A stretch of 64,000 nt of DNA from Camarhynchus parvulus (taxonomy: Eukaryota; Chordata; Aves; Passeriformes; Thraupidae), in assembly GCF_901933205.1 (NCBI RefSeq), contig NC_044572.1:31196001-31260000 (forward strand), written 5' to 3'. The notes beneath the pieces were generated by a model. The model saw only the letters and a list, made by a program, of their open reading frames with translations. It made no database searches and was not told the origin of the DNA. Position 1 is the first letter of the stretch. Each line of letters starts with the position of its first letter. Below, piece by piece: positions 13,801 to 27,177 of the stretch. A program made the translations under genes and the position numbers.

Positions 13801-16800
13801 ACTGCTTGCATGGTCACTGAGCTAAGATACAGCTTCAGCTACTGAGATATTTTCCCTCTCTTTTAAATAAGTCACGCAGGAGAGTAAATAAAAGATACGT
13901 GATGTTTTCATAAAATGCAGTAGTACCTCTTCTGCTTACAGCCCACACAATGCTTTACAAAATATCTGAGCTTTAAACAGAAGGTATGTCCTGCTGTGGC
14001 CTTCCAGGTTTGCCAAGATTTCCTGACCAGCCTGGTACCATTCTGTTCTTCCTTAAGAAAGGTCATCAGTTTCTTTCATACACCATAAAAATAAGCAAAA
14101 CCTGAACAGGTATGACTCGTATTAATATATAAGTTCTTCTGCAAAATTGAAAGCTTGGCTTTAGCACATCTGCTAATGCCACAGAAATCCTAGCTCCTCG
14201 TTTGTGGGCAAATGCCATTCCTAATTTCTGATCTCTAGCCCACACAGTTCTTCTTCTCAGAAGAAAATAAAGTTTTATTGGATTTTGGTTTTCATCTGCT
14301 GACTGATCTTTAGTACTATGTACATATCTGACCTTTCTGTCTGTAGAATTTGGGACTTTCACCCTTTGATCACTTCCGTGGATCAGGAAAGGTGTATTTC
14401 ATAAATTCCATTCCATAAATATATAAATAATTTAAAACTTCAGTAAAAGCTCTCCTTTTGTTTTTTTTTTTACATAAATAGGTGCAAATTATCTGCCCAA
14501 GATCACACAAATTAGAGGTTGAAGAGCTAAAAAAGAAAACAAATCACCACTTTCTGGACTATTTCATGTCTAAAAATAATTTTCTTAAATATTTAGAGCA
14601 ACGTTTTTATTGCTCTAAACCCAGCAAATTATATCATTACAGGAATAAGAGATATCACATAAGAAAAGTTTTCTGTGGAGTTCCAGTTTAATTCCCCATA
14701 TCAGTATTCTTGAATCAAGTTAAATCAACCACTTCAATGTCTGATTTGCCTCTCCTGTGAACCTTCTGGCTCCATGGTGAAGGTTATGCACATAAAAGTA
14801 TATGGTTGGTAATAAAATAATACTTCTTAATTTACATGTTCCTGTATCCTCAGTACCCAAAGTTTAAAATACTATCTTTTGGAAGCTACTTTGAACCTTT
14901 GTTTTGCAATATCTTTAGGAAAGCTTATGCAATGGGGTAATTTGAAGAGCATAAAAAAAATAATATAGCCACTTGGAGAATATTAATTTTTCCTTTAAAT
15001 ATTGCCTTTTGTAGCTATATAAATTGTAATTTGCCCACAAACTAATTTTAAATACATTTTGAAAATTTCCCTGAATTCTGCATTTAGTGCGAGGTGCTCT
15101 TCTGACCAAAATCCACAGGAAGAGATTCCTTCTTCATAAAGCAAGAACTGTCAGGAAATAACCCGAGCATTATTTCACATCAGAGAAATATTAAGTTTGT
15201 CATGACAGCATCATTTGAGAAACACTTCATGGATTCTCACTCCTACAATTCACTCGTATGGGATTTTAAAGTTATATCATGCTTTATACTGTCCCTGTGA
15301 TACTTAGAAATAAAGCAAAGAAAAGCAAGATATACCCTGACTCTACTCAATGAGTAACTCTTTCTTGGCAGTTACAGTGGAAATATTATGCTATATTGGT
15401 GTAGATAAACTTCATTATTTCATTTCTTGTATTAAATCTTTCTTAATGGGTAGGATAAGTCTTGACTGTAATAGTGCAGTCTTTCAATGAGGATATGTTA
15501 TTGAAGACACCAAATTTTATCCAAAAAAAGTAACATTTCTGGCTTATTATAAAAGAGGTCATCAAAGCAGACAATTTAATGTGTTTTTTTTAAACTATGG
15601 ACTTAGCTAATCTCTTTTCATGTCTGTGACCATTCTCACAACAAACCACATCGTTTTTCTGCATGTAAAACTCAAATCACTAAATACAAGTACATAATAT
15701 TTATCAATACCACAAATATTTTTTAATGTTGTTGTTTACTTTAACCTCACATTATTTTCAGAACACGCTGGCACATAAAATGAAAATCATCAGCAGGAAA
15801 CCCCCATAAGCACAGCTTTTTATAATGGAAGGTTTAACCAAGTCAGATGTTCTTTTTTTCTGAAGGAGTGAGCCTTATACACCAAGTATCACACAGCAAG
15901 AAACACAGTTATCCTAAGGTCAACTTAATTTTTTGTTCTCCAAGAGAATAACAACTAGGATTACTGGGATTCCTCCAGAGTAACATTTCAAGGGGATGGT
16001 AGAGGAGAATGGATTATGGATTTTGGTTTATTTAAACAAAAAAACATGCTTACTGAAAGTTTTGACCATCCTGAACCATCATCTTTTCAGGCTTTCCCCT
16101 GGAGAAAAATGTGTTAACACTTGCAAAAACACAGTGATCTTCACCTACATTCACCAAGGGACACCTTTCCCACCTTCAGACACGTCACTTCAGATGTCTG
16201 CTTGTAGGGATGTCCCAATCCCAGAGCCACACTCACGACCTGCATCCAGCAGAGCAGCAATTTAAATGTTGTGCGCCCCACAGAATGCTGGGCTTCTGGT
16301 GGATAAGAGCTTCTTGCCCTCAGTCGCGACTTTTTTTAGCACTTCAATAATTTTTGGCTTTGTCTTGTTCCACGGTTGAACTTTTATGTGCTTTTGGCAA
16401 GAGAGGGATTATTCCCTGTTGGATTCTGGTTAAGGCTATAATAGGTTATTCTGGGGTCTTTGGCTGGAAAAGACACAATAATAGTTTTCTTGATTAAAAA
16501 ATACATAAATCTTAAAGATCTCAGGAGAAATATCTGGGTTCTGAGCCTATTCATTTTTATCGTGTGTATAGCTAGGGCAACATTGCAGAATGTTGTATTG
16601 CATGGCATTACAGTACAAATGCCTTGGAGGTGTAAAAGTGATGAATGTTCAGATTGTATCTTCTTATTGGTAATAGGATAGAATCCAATACAAACATAAA
16701 AAAAAAATCCAGTGCTTTTACAGTGTTACTGGCTGAAAGTTCCTCCTGATTGCTGTCTTGGGCATATGGTAAGAATTTCCTTGTAATTCATTAAGATCTT

Positions 16801-19800
16801 TTCTGAATGACTTTAGAAAGGGATACACAGCACATATTGACTTCAGGGATATTTGGTAATGCGTAGTGCACACTGCTGGGATCTTCTAATTATTTCCATA
16901 AGTATTAGTTCATCAGAACAGTACAACTGGATCATAGTGAATGACACAGATTGTTATAAGGGGGAACAAGAGGAAAAGGTCTTTTTTTCTTTTTTGTTTA
17001 CCTAAACAAATTTGTATCCCTAAATAAATCAAAGCAATATTTGAGTAGCAACCATATTAAAACTGATTTATGCTGTTGCTAATTTGAAAAGGCTAATCAT
17101 TTCCTGAATCTTTGAGAGCTATTCAGGCATGTTCTTGTGCATGCCTTGGATGCATTGAATTCTACTTTAAAGGAAATATCTTTCATCAGACCTTTTTGTC
17201 AGCCATGTTAATTTCGGTCCAACCAGAAGTTCTTTAGAGTTCTTGTAGTCTGTTTAGAAAGTGGTACAACAGAAGGAAAGTTTAGTGACAGCCCAGACAT
17301 GACTGTGCAGTGATGCATACAAAAATGTACACTTACATAACTAGTTTAATATTGCAAACACATTTAGAGCTAAAAGTTCAGCCCCGCATGAAAACAGCAC
17401 AGAGTCCTGATCTAGAGTTTACATCACAACAGGAACTAGGATCTGTATCTCACTAGCTCCTTTAGTCACCTGAGGACTCCTTGGTCCATGTAAAGGGCTT
17501 CCTTCACTCTTGGGAGTGTAAATTGCTAAAGATTACACTGGACAAAACATACTCCTAAACCCTATTCACCTGTCAGCTGAAGGACTGGATCAGGAACTTA
17601 TGGGAAACAGAGGTAGTTTTAGATCCCAGTTTGCAGAGTATGCAAACAACCAAGGTCAGTGAATACTGTCACTTCTCAAAGCAGAAGAAGGAAGAAGTAG
17701 GAAAGGAAGATTGTAGTGATACCTGAGAGAATACCTACTCAAAAGGAAAGGAAATTCAGAAGATGCCAGCATCATCCTTTTAAGCACCGGAGTTTGACTA
17801 AGGCAGCTTTGGGACATGGAGCTCTCACTCCGCCTCTCACCACAATTTACCTACCTATGTGACAGACAGGCATGATACTTTGTTCCTCCCCTCAGCCCTG
17901 TCAGTCTTGCTACCTCTGAACCAGAAATCAGTGCCATCCTAGCCAGCATCAAAACTAGCCACCAGACACTGCAGTCTGAAATGCAGGAACCATCAGCTGG
18001 CAGGAATCCTACTGCTTTTTTCTGAAATGCCAAAACATTTTTCCTCAGAAGAGAATGCAACCAAGTACATGTGAATGGTCTGTCATGCAAAAAACCTAAC
18101 TACCCCAAGGCAAAACAATATTGTGACCACATAACACAACTTTATGAGCAGAAACTACAACTTCTCTAATCTGAAAGATTTAAGCCAAGTCTATAATTAG
18201 GGTAAAAAACCAAATTAATTCTGTTGATCAATTGTAATTTGCATGCAAGTAGTACAAGGCAGGTGCCTTTGGAAATTTTCCCCATCTCCTCTGTTCTGAG
18301 ACAATTTCTTATTACTTCTAGGGTGCTTTTCCCATTCATGTCCTCAGGGACCATATATCTTGGAGGTGACTATGAAATGTAAAACTGGGGGATAGCTGAA
18401 ATTTTCAACACCTGAGGCATGCCAAAAGAAATGGGAACTTTCAAACAAAGGAAAAATGTGGGTTTGAAGTGAGGGAAGTGGTGATACCAGCTGCACAGGC
18501 AGCTGCTGTGTCTCTCAGAAGAGGGGACAGCTGGGGTGCAGAGCTGAGTGGTGGAGCAAATAGGAAAAACCATGATTTAGAAAAAACTATGCTCCCAAAC
18601 TTCAGCACCAGATCAATCCAGAGACAGGCACTCTTAGCCAAGACTTGTCCATATATATTATTTAAATATGAAACACACACTTATTTGTCTTAAGAGTTAT
18701 ATTTTAGGTAGGGTTAAATGTTTTAGATGTGTCTTCATCACTTTTTTCCTGCCTCTGAATTTTAAATTTCCTTTTCCTGGATTAAATAGTATCAGTGGAA
18801 GGTCACTCTCTGCTTACATCTTTAAATTTTTTTTTAAATCTTAATTTTTATCATGGCCTGTCCTAACAAGGCAAAGATTCAGTGATTCATTAAGAGCATG
18901 CTCAGAGAGAAGAGATGTTTACAATGATTGCTTTAGATGAAAATTACCACATTCACTGACCCTTGGGAGTATATAAATATTTAATCAGAACATCTACCAG
19001 TAGTAAACACATGGTACATGTATCAATAACACCCATTTGATTCAGTTATGTAATTTAAATTATATATATGTACAAAACACTCTATTATTGGAGGGTGAAA
19101 TTGTAAAGTAAAAGACAGAGGTCCTTGCCCTCAAGATTTGACATTATGTTGAGAAATACAAATATTTAAAAGAAAGTGACAAGTAATTCTCACTTGGTAA
19201 TTTCCTTTGAGAGTCTCAGACTAAAAAGTGAACTTTCTCTGTGCTGCTTACATCCTTTCCAGCAATATGTAGCACATTCAAAGACAGGAGCTTGGCTGGT
19301 GCCATCCCTGTAGTAAAGACATCTGATATTTTCTTCACATTTTTTCTATTATGAACTGTTGATAATTCACTATCACCTATCTTTTTGTATGAGATGGTAT
19401 AGAGTGCTTGAATAAGACCTTTCAGACCCAGAAAGATTTCATTTCACAGAGCTTGGGTCATCCTGGGTTTATATTCACGAAACACTAGGAAATTGTACCA
19501 GTGAAAGAATTGTATCAGGAATTTTGTCTACACTGCTGAAAGTATATCCATTACCTGCAGAAGAGGTCCGTGGACTTCATGGTTTTAACAGCTTTTATCC
19601 ATTTTGCTCAGAAATCTGGCCTCTGAATGGCCGCATTTCCTTGAGTTTCCTTGGCATCTTGGCTGTGATGTTATATGGAAAGAAAAAACACAGAAAAGCA
19701 TTTTTGTTGGCCAAAGCTAAGGATATACATTGCATTCCCTAGAATGTATCATGTCTGTGCAGAAATGAAGCCACAAGGACAGTGTTCCAGGATGGCAGAA

Positions 19801-20489
19801 GATGAAAAGAACAAAAAGTATTCTATAGAAATAAACTCTTGGGATTAAACTCAGAAATGAATATTCCCAAAACCAAACCCTGCTTTTCATCTGAAAGTGA
19901 AATAACTGAGGCCCTCCAAAAAGAAGACTGAAAATTTGTTTTAATTTCAATGGGCCATGTCAATGACCCACCCCAGGGTACAGACTGGGTTGTGAAGTCA
20001 CTGCCATTTGTCCACTTGCCCATCTTTTGCCAGAGAAACCTTCACCAAAACTGTTCCACAGGCTCAGTTTGTTACTAAACTCATGTCTTTAATTACAATG
20101 CAAATTGTTTCTGATTATACCACTTTCATTTTGTTTTACCCTGCATTATGTTTATCAGCACCACAGAGAAAATGGAGCTGATGAAGATCTCAGAAGACAA
20201 TTTCATCTTTTCCCAATCTTCAAGACAAAATAATCTATATCAGTTTTTTCCTCATAGACAAAATAGCTTGGCTTTAAAAGAAAAAGAAACACCAAAATAA
20301 ATGAATCAAAAATCTAGACATCAAGAGGTTCATTAGTTATCTGGCCCAGCACATTTTAATTTTTTCTTTCTTATTGTAATTTAGTAACACAGTAGATACT
20401 GAAGACACTGGATAATACTGGTTTTGCAACAGCCTTTCATATTTTTCTAGAATTGATTGCATATTTTCCACTATACTAAACCAAATTCC
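4876..20489. other. Long intergenic stretch, no supported gene
   Basis: About 15.6 kb of AT-rich DNA. Two segments bounded by good splice-like signals (10787-10876 and 12108-12175) are reported as findings only. A small AT microsatellite lies near 10655-10676 and a slightly GC-richer patch at 13300-13530. No family signature found on either strand. Confidence 0.5.
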
Positions 20490-20830
20490 ATCTGTCTTTC
20501 CTCAAGGGTCATATCTTTCATATGCCTCCAGTTTCACTTTCTTCCTTAATTCCTATCAACCACATCTGTCTTGAAAAAACCAAAATTAGACACAGCATTC
20601 CAGCTCAGGACTTGACAGTGCTACACAGAGAAAAGACTACTCCATATGTTTCACATGTGACTCTTCTGAGCTTTTGAGAATTTTGGTTTTTTTCATCCCA
20701 GTTTGACAGCATTGGTTTCTATTCAGTTTTCCTTCCAGTACACCTCCCAGGTGCTATTTTGTAGAAAAGCTTCCTGTAAACTCCTTCCCAGCTTCTGCTT
20801 ATTGATAGATTATTCTTACACAAAAATCTC
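20490..20830 (-). mobile_element. Old, diverged CR1-type LINE fragment (antisense)
   Basis: Phrases such as CACATCTGTCTTGAAAAA, then GACACAGCATTCCAGCTCAG and a following CAGTGCTACACAGAG, follow the order of the complement of the CR1 reverse-transcriptase/3' region. Divergence is high and the ends are approximate. I rely on recall of CR1 consensus wording. Confidence 0.5.
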
Positions 20831-23800
20831 ATGCTTCTACATGAAATGTTCTCTTATTTGTGTTTCAAGTTCATAACAAGTTTCTATTAATTACCAACTC
20901 TTTTTATCCTTTTTGCATTTAGGCTGCCTTTCCATGAGCAACAATAATCCTATTGAGTAAAAATAATCTTATATTCAAGCTTTCATTTATTCTGTTATTA
21001 TTCCTTTCTTTTTTACTAAATATGAACTACTATTCTCTGAATACTACTAGTACTGCTACTTCTAATGAACTATAGAATATCACCATCTCTTTTATGGAAA
21101 TCTCCTTCCTTGATCTCATTCAATTTCTCAGGATTAAATTAAGAAATGCCCATCTCCAGTTACTTCTTTTGACTCTTGAAAGAAAATTCTGTTCCTGGCA
21201 CTTTCCAAGAATTTAAGGGGCATTTTTTTACCTCTGGTCTCTGTTGCCACCTTAATACTCCTGAACTGATAGCTCATTGTTTTGTCTTTCTCCTAATACA
21301 GGATGGAAGGCCCTAGAATTAATTACCTGCTTATACAAGGCAGTTCCTCCTCCCTTTCCCTTTCTTTCCTCCCTGTCTTTCTGAAATATGAGTATAACAA
21401 CATCCAGTCCCCTCAGCTATCTCCACAGATCTTTACCAACTTAACTCACCATTTCCATAATGTATGAAATTGTCTTGCTCAGAGCATACAAAGTTTGCAT
21501 ACAAAGTTTTCAGCAGAATGACCGCCTTCTTTGCTTGATATGATCTTACTGCTTATCTCACTCTATTACTTAGAAGAAAAAAAGAATAAAACATCTCTAT
21601 TTTATAAAAAGTAATGAATCACACTGGCTTGACTTTCTTTTTAAGGCAAGAGGAATTATAGTAATCCTGCCAAATTCTGACACTTATCACTTAAATGTCA
21701 CCTAAAACAGACCTACAAACTTCACGGGCGAGAATAAAATGCGTTTCCTTGTTTTTATTCTTTGAGAAAATATGCACTAGAGAACTTGTAAAACTATTTC
21801 AGCATTAATGAATTCTTGCAAGTTGTTCTGTTTAGAAACTGTTATAAATAAATAGCTATCTTTGATGTTAATGTTTAGTTAAAAGAATCAGATGTGTTCC
21901 TGCTCCCCAGTTTCTGGGAAACCACAAATAATAGTTTTGCTTGGTTACACCATTAGGACTTTTGGATAACATAGCTCAGTTTTTTTCAGTAAAGTTCAAG
22001 TGTTGGGACATATTTCTTTATCTGATTTTTCGTCCTTCCGACATTCACCTCTACCCAGAACTTCTCCCTTCACTGCATCAAATCTCCAATAGCTCAGCAG
22101 TTGCCAGTGTGACAGAATAACTGCAACATTGTTTCAGTTTGGAGAATTACAACATTTCGCCGGCTGCTCCCTTAATTAAAACACTCCATTTATGCCCACC
22201 AAAATCCAGTCTCCTAATTCCAAGCACTGTGCCATGACTACAGCTACTCCCAGTGATTACTAATAGTTTTACTGTTGAGCGTCAGCACAATACAAATGTC
22301 ACTGTACTGCTGTGGATATGTGGGAGGGGATTATGTCAAATTATCCCCAAACCCTACAATAACAATTTTCTATTTTTAGTCTGATTGGCATCAAATAAAT
22401 GAGAAACCAGGACTTTCTTATCTTAAAGTGATTCTGTCAAGTCCTTTCTGGCTGAATCTCAGGTCATATAAACAAAAGTCACAAAGCAACAAAAACCAAA
22501 GTGCAACACAGTCTTTTATAGGTCCTGCCTGTGAATTACAAGCACGAAATATGAAGGTAATCAGCTGTGATTAAGGTAGTGGTTTCTGAGTGCAGAGAGA
22601 TGTCTTGCTGGTGTTCTTCTGGTCTGTTGGAGAAATCACAAAGTGGCTAGGAGCCACTGTGGTTAGGAGGGGTTAGGAGTGCTTATGATACCTGCATAAT
22701 AAAGTACACCTTTGTACTTGACTGTCATTTTGAGGAAATATTTCAGAAGAGCTGGGTGTCATCTGGTTTTGCACACCATATGTTGCATTCTTTTCAGGGT
22801 TAATGGTTTTCTTGGGGAAACAAGTCCTCGTTTTCAACTTGTGTAACAGGGTGTTTCTGGTGGGGTGTTTGGTTTGCCTGTTTTTAAAGATGTTCTTATG
22901 GATAATAGTTTTTTTAAGTAGATACATTTTCTAGTCTGTTATGGGTTGTGTTAATTGATTATATTTAATTGTGTTTAATGTTGCGCTTTCTGTCAGTGAC
23001 AATGTTTGGACAGACGAACCAAACACATGGACCAAACACATGGAGACATGGGTGTATATTGGCTATTTGGGATAGAATATTTTTCAGATGCATATATTAC
23101 TTTCCAAAGATAGAAAATATTTTTGGGTAAAGGAAGAATAGTATTTCTTCTCCAAATTGCATTATAATATTTTTATCATAATGTGTTCATCTCAAAATTA
23201 CAAAGGCAAAATTGTAAGCTGCAATTTTTTGTGTTGCTCCTCTCCCTTCTATTGATGGGAGTCTTCTCTGTTTTACATGTGCATTTTAGTCCAAATTTTT
23301 GCTTCAGCAAAGATATTACAATACACTGATTTGTTTTTAACTTAAGCATAGAGGGGTTAGCTGTAACTAGACTACAAGCTTATGTTTCTCACTAGGTTTG
23401 ATGGAGAATATATTTCCAGCAGAGCATTTCTTATTCCTTCCTTTTTTAATTTTCTATTTAATCTCTTTGTTTATAGCTTGGGTGGGGTTTTTCCCCCTTT
23501 GAAGATGCTCATTAACTTGCATAGAGCATATTATCCCTTCCAAAGAAAGAAACGGGGAGAGGAGGGAGAGAGAAGGAAACAAATGCCTGCTCAAGACCCT
23601 GTGATTCTTTTTTCTGCATGATCAGTTCTTTGCTCTTCTCCCACCCCCTTTTTGGACCAACTTTTCTATGCAGGGGAACTCGGACTCTTTCTTGCCAGGC
23701 CTGTGGAGTACAGAGCAATGGATCTGAATTGTGATTGTAACAACTTTGTTGTTACTGTGTGTGAATAACTAGTAATGAAGATTTGAAAAGTGAAAGTGTC

Positions 23801-24329
23801 TGTGTTTTGGAGGTATTAAACACTCCCTAGGTGCCAGTGAGCTGAGTACCATCTGTGAGTATTGCAAAACTCTGAAATAGAGTCCTAGTGATTTGTTTGG
23901 GTTCATGCTACCTCCATTCATCTACTTTGCTATCTGTGTGCTCTCAGTCACACGCCAGGAGTTTGCTTTCCAGGTGGGATGTCCCTCTGTCAAAAATTTT
24001 ATGTGCAAAGATCTTGTTCTGAACTATTATCTTCTTCTGAAGATAATAGTTTGTGACCAGTTTAAATAAAAATCTGAGATGTGGTAAGGAGATGTTGTCG
24101 CTCTCGTTGAGGCAAGTAACAAGAAAACTTGTTACCTTTGGTGAAGGAAATACTCCATAAAATTGTGAAGCCTGAGGCTGGGACAGTAAAGTAATTTCAC
24201 CTTGGTGTTTCTGTCTCTTCCAAAAATCTGTAAATTCTTGTTCTTCATGGCAGCAGAAGCCAAAGGCCTTCTTAATTTTTTGAAGCAGAGAACAGATGTG
24301 TATGTGCGTAATGTAGGCTTAACACTGAG
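20831..24329. other. Intergenic, no gene recognised
   Basis: AT-rich unique sequence with a 13-bp perfect tandem duplication at 23018-23043 and a perfect 13-bp hairpin at 24022-24051. Confidence 0.5.
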
Positions 24330-24705
24330 CCATAGGATCACAGAACCATTTAGGTTTGAAAAGACCTAAAGACCTCTAAGATCATTGAGTCAGACTATTA
24401 ACCCAGCAATGTAAAGTCCACCACTAAACGATGTTCCTAAGTGCCACAGCTGCACACATCATAAATGCCATGAGGGATGGTGACAAAACAACTTCCCTGG
24501 GCAGCCTATTCCAATGCTTGACAACATTGGTGAAGATCTTTTTTCATAATATCCAAACTAAACCTCCTCTGGCACGCCTGAAGGCCACTTCCTCATCCTG
24601 TCACTTGTTATTTGGGAAATGAGGCAGATGCACACCTGCCATAGCCTCCTTTCAGGTAGAGAAAGACAATGCTCCCCTGCACTTCCTTTTCTTCAGGCTA
24701 ATATA
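24330..24705 (-). mobile_element. CR1 LINE 3' end (antisense)
   Basis: Starts with the complement of the CR1 terminus (ATAGGATCACAGAACCATTT), followed by GGTTTGAAAAGACCT, CCCAGCAATGTAAAGTCCACC, CTTCCCTGGGCAGCCTATTC and CCTTTCAGGTAGAGA in the order expected for CR1 read backwards. 5'-truncated, as is normal for CR1. Confidence 0.93.
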
Positions 24706-25619
24706 AATTACATACATATACATGCAAGTAATATAAAATATAAGTAATATAAATCCTAGGTAATTCTAATGAGATAAGAAAGTACAGAAACAGGCATAGG
24801 TCTGACATGCAGGAGTTTGACTCTGCCTAAACATACAGGGTTCCAGTGGGCAGGAGACAATAATACCCAATAACACATTTTCTTCTGAGGTTCTTTCAGA
24901 GCATCATGACCAATGAACGTAACACAAACATAATCTGAATACTTAGTGGGAGGTAGCCAAGAGAAATTTAAATTAGGCCAAGTCTTAAACTTGTTACTTG
25001 AGAAAAATTTCAACTGAGTAACTAGTTTAAATGTCTGGGAGTCTTCTCTGGGATACTGGCATTTGGTGGATGGAAGAACAACTAGGAGTTTATATACCAT
25101 AAACCCTAGAGGCATTACTGAAAGCAAATTGTATGGATTATAATATGTACCAGCAGGGGAGCTGAAAAACCGTTATTTTTTAAGCTTGTGCAGAAAACCT
25201 GATTTCTTTGTCTGATTTCTTCAGAAGGCAGAAATAAATGACATCAACAAAGCCAACCACCACCCTCTCAACTAACCCAAACCAAGTCAAATTGTGGGGA
25301 AGAGATGAGAACCAAATGAGCAAAAGACGTTGCTTAGTTTCTCTAAAAATAATTTTGAATTTAGCCGGTTTCAGTTGTCATGTCATTTAGAAGTGGAACA
25401 GAAAAGCCTTTATTTAATAACAATTCTTAGCTGAAATTCACCAGCATATCTTCAGTCTTATTTGAAATTCTCCAAGTGCAGTCATACAATTTCACAAACG
25501 TGACAGGACCTTGCAGATAACTTTCCCAAATCTGAATGTTTCCCTGGACAAGCAGCTCTCCAAATGCCCCTTCATCTCTGCTTAGCAGCTGAGTTTTCTA
25601 GATTTAAATTCATCTAGTT
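24706..25619. other. Intergenic, no gene recognised
   Basis: Unique sequence between two oppositely oriented CR1 tails. A 123-codon minus-strand open frame (24756-25127) has no recognisable domain. Confidence 0.5.
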
Positions 25620-26106
25620 TTAGTAATGCTGAGAGACTGTGTCCAGTTCTGGGTTTGTCAGCATAAGAGAGACATGGAGCTTCTGGAGCAGGTCCAGCAT
25701 AAGGCTATGAGGATGATGAGAGTGCTTGGGCACCTGATTTATGAGGAAAGGCTGAGGCAGCTGGTCCTGTTTAGCCTGAGAGGGATCTCATCACTGCCTG
25801 TGAGTGTCTGGTGCCAAGAGGACAGAGCATCTCTTCTCAGTGATGCCAGGCAATAGAGTAAAGGGCAACAAGCAGAAAGTGGAACACCTAAAAGTTCCAC
25901 TGAACATGTGGAAGAACTTCTGCATTGTGCAGGTGACCAAGGACTCTAACAGGTTTCCCAGAGAGGCTGTGGAGTCCACCTTCACTGGGAATATTCAAAA
26001 TATGTCTGTACCAATCAATTCTACGTTATGTCCTCTAGATGACCACTGGAGCAGGGAGGTTGGGCCGGGTGACATCCAGTGGTCCCCTTCTAACTATTCT
26101 GTGAGA
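25620..26106 (+). mobile_element. CR1 LINE 3' end (sense), abutting the promoter
   Basis: Contains GTGTCCAGTTCTGGG, GAGAGACATGGAGCTTCTGG, GAGGAAAGGCTGAGGCAGCT, GGTTTCCCAGAGAGGCTGTG and a terminal TTCTAACTATTCTGTGA, the usual order of the CR1 3' end. Ends at the edge of the CpG island, within about 300 bp of the inferred transcription start. Confidence 0.93.
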
Positions 26107-26254
26107 GTCAGGACAGAAGCGGTGCTGCGGCAAGGGGCTGATGGGCTCTCCGTGCGCACTTCGCAGGCTCGGACACCCTCGGGCGGCTTCTGAAAGGCGA
26201 CAGAGGGCAGAAGCCGGCCGGCGTCCCTCTGCAGGCCCCTTATCCTGGGCGGCT

Positions 26255-26355
26255 CTGCCCGGCTGCGGCACCGACCTTCATCTGCACCGCGAGCCGAGAG
26301 CGGCCCTGCCCGGCCGCGGCGCCGACCTTCACCCGCAGCCCGAGCCGCGGGCGGG
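26255..26355. repeat. 51-bp imperfect tandem duplication in the proximal promoter
   Basis: Two adjacent GC-rich units (about 26255-26305 and 26306-26355) both run CTGCCCGGCYGCGGCRCCGA, then CCTTCAYC, then a GAGCCG-containing tail. They differ at a handful of positions. The second unit merges into the GC-box run before the TATA box. Confidence 0.75.
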
Positions 26356-26399
26356 CGGGCGGTGCCGCCGCTATAAAGCCCGGGACGGGCGCTGCGGAC

Positions 26400-26470
26400 C
26401 CGCCCTGCGGGGACCGCGCCGTCGGGGCAGCAGCCACCCAAGCGGGCGGGAATCTTCCTGGGCTGTGAAG
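26400..26470 (+). other. ABCB1: Exon 1, 5' untranslated (start inferred)
   Basis: The 3' boundary is a consensus donor (AAG|GTGAGC) at 26470/26471. The 5' boundary is inferred from the TATA box 24-30 nt upstream and could move by several bases. There is no ATG in this segment. It would splice across a 707-nt intron to exon 2. Confidence 0.6.
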
Positions 26471-27177
26471 GTGAGCTGAAATAACGAGAGGGGAAACGCA
26501 CAGTCAGAAATCGAACAGGTGTTTGTTGTCGGTTTTGGGTTTTTTTTTTTTCCTCTCTTTTTTTTCCCACTTTATCTGAGATTGATTACGCATTTTCTTA
26601 TCAATGTTATTTTAGGCTTCATCGGATTCATGTGCAGCTTCTTGCTAGGGATTTTATTGTTGTTGTTCTTTTTTTTTTTTTTTTTTTTTTTAACCAGTAT
26701 TTTTGATAGATTAGGGAGAAAAGCCTGGGGGGAACTAAGAGCATCAGTTCTTTACTGCCTCTAAATGCATCCTAGCATAACATGGCATAACAAGTGCGTG
26801 TCTTATCATTGTACTTGTGACCATGTTATAGCTCTTCATTTAGTTCTAATCAAACATAAGGTAATGAGGGAAATCATCTATTCTGAAATAGATTGTTTTC
26901 AGTAACTTTTATATTAGTAATTTCAGGATTTATCATAAAAGACTACTAAAACAGGCTACTGACCTAGGTTGCTTAGTAATACTGTGCTCTGTTCTTAATA
27001 TCTCACTAATAGTACTTATTTTTTCATGCTGTTACCTTTTTTTTTCCTAGTCTTTCTATTTAAGTAGAATCATGTTTAGACCAAAATGTGATGAGTAATG
27101 GAAAAACCCACAGGTATGAAGTCTTTAAATATTTACTAAATCAAAGTGTTTTGTTGGGGGGGGGGTGCTTATTGCAG
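26471..27177 (+). other. Intron 1
   Basis: Contains T-rich low complexity, including a 23-nt T run at 26669-26691. A ten-G run (27156-27165) sits about 10 nt before the exon 2 acceptor. No other gene or mobile element recognised. Confidence 0.6.
26669..26691. repeat. T23 homopolymer in intron 1
   Basis: Uninterrupted run of 23 T, preceded by TTGTTGTTGTTC. Confidence 0.95.

Larger units (their letters stand above)
26110..26470 (+). promoter_or_regulatory. CpG-island promoter of the transporter gene
   Basis: A sharp GC- and CpG-rich block in otherwise AT-rich DNA. It contains a TATA box (TATAAA, 26372-26377), a run of GGGCGG-type Sp1 boxes at about 26350-26362, and a 51-bp imperfect tandem duplication just upstream. 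With the usual TATA-to-start distance, transcription would begin near 26400. The human major ABCB1 promoter is TATA-less (family knowledge), so the clear TATA box here is a difference. A CR1 tail ends directly upstream at about 26106. Confidence 0.75.

Noticed and set aside
24756..25127. 123-codon minus-strand frame between two CR1 copies
   Set aside because: No LINE or retroviral motif (no reverse-transcriptase core or protease signature) and no other support.
25626..26193. Open frames inside the promoter-proximal CR1
   Set aside because: They lie in the CR1 3' end and follow its sequence by chance; the element is 5'-truncated.
26094..26570. Long open frames on both strands over the CpG island (up to 158 codons)
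   Set aside because: GC-rich DNA has few stop codons; the Arg/Ala/Gly/Pro-rich products have no domain, and the segment is better explained as a promoter and 5' exon.
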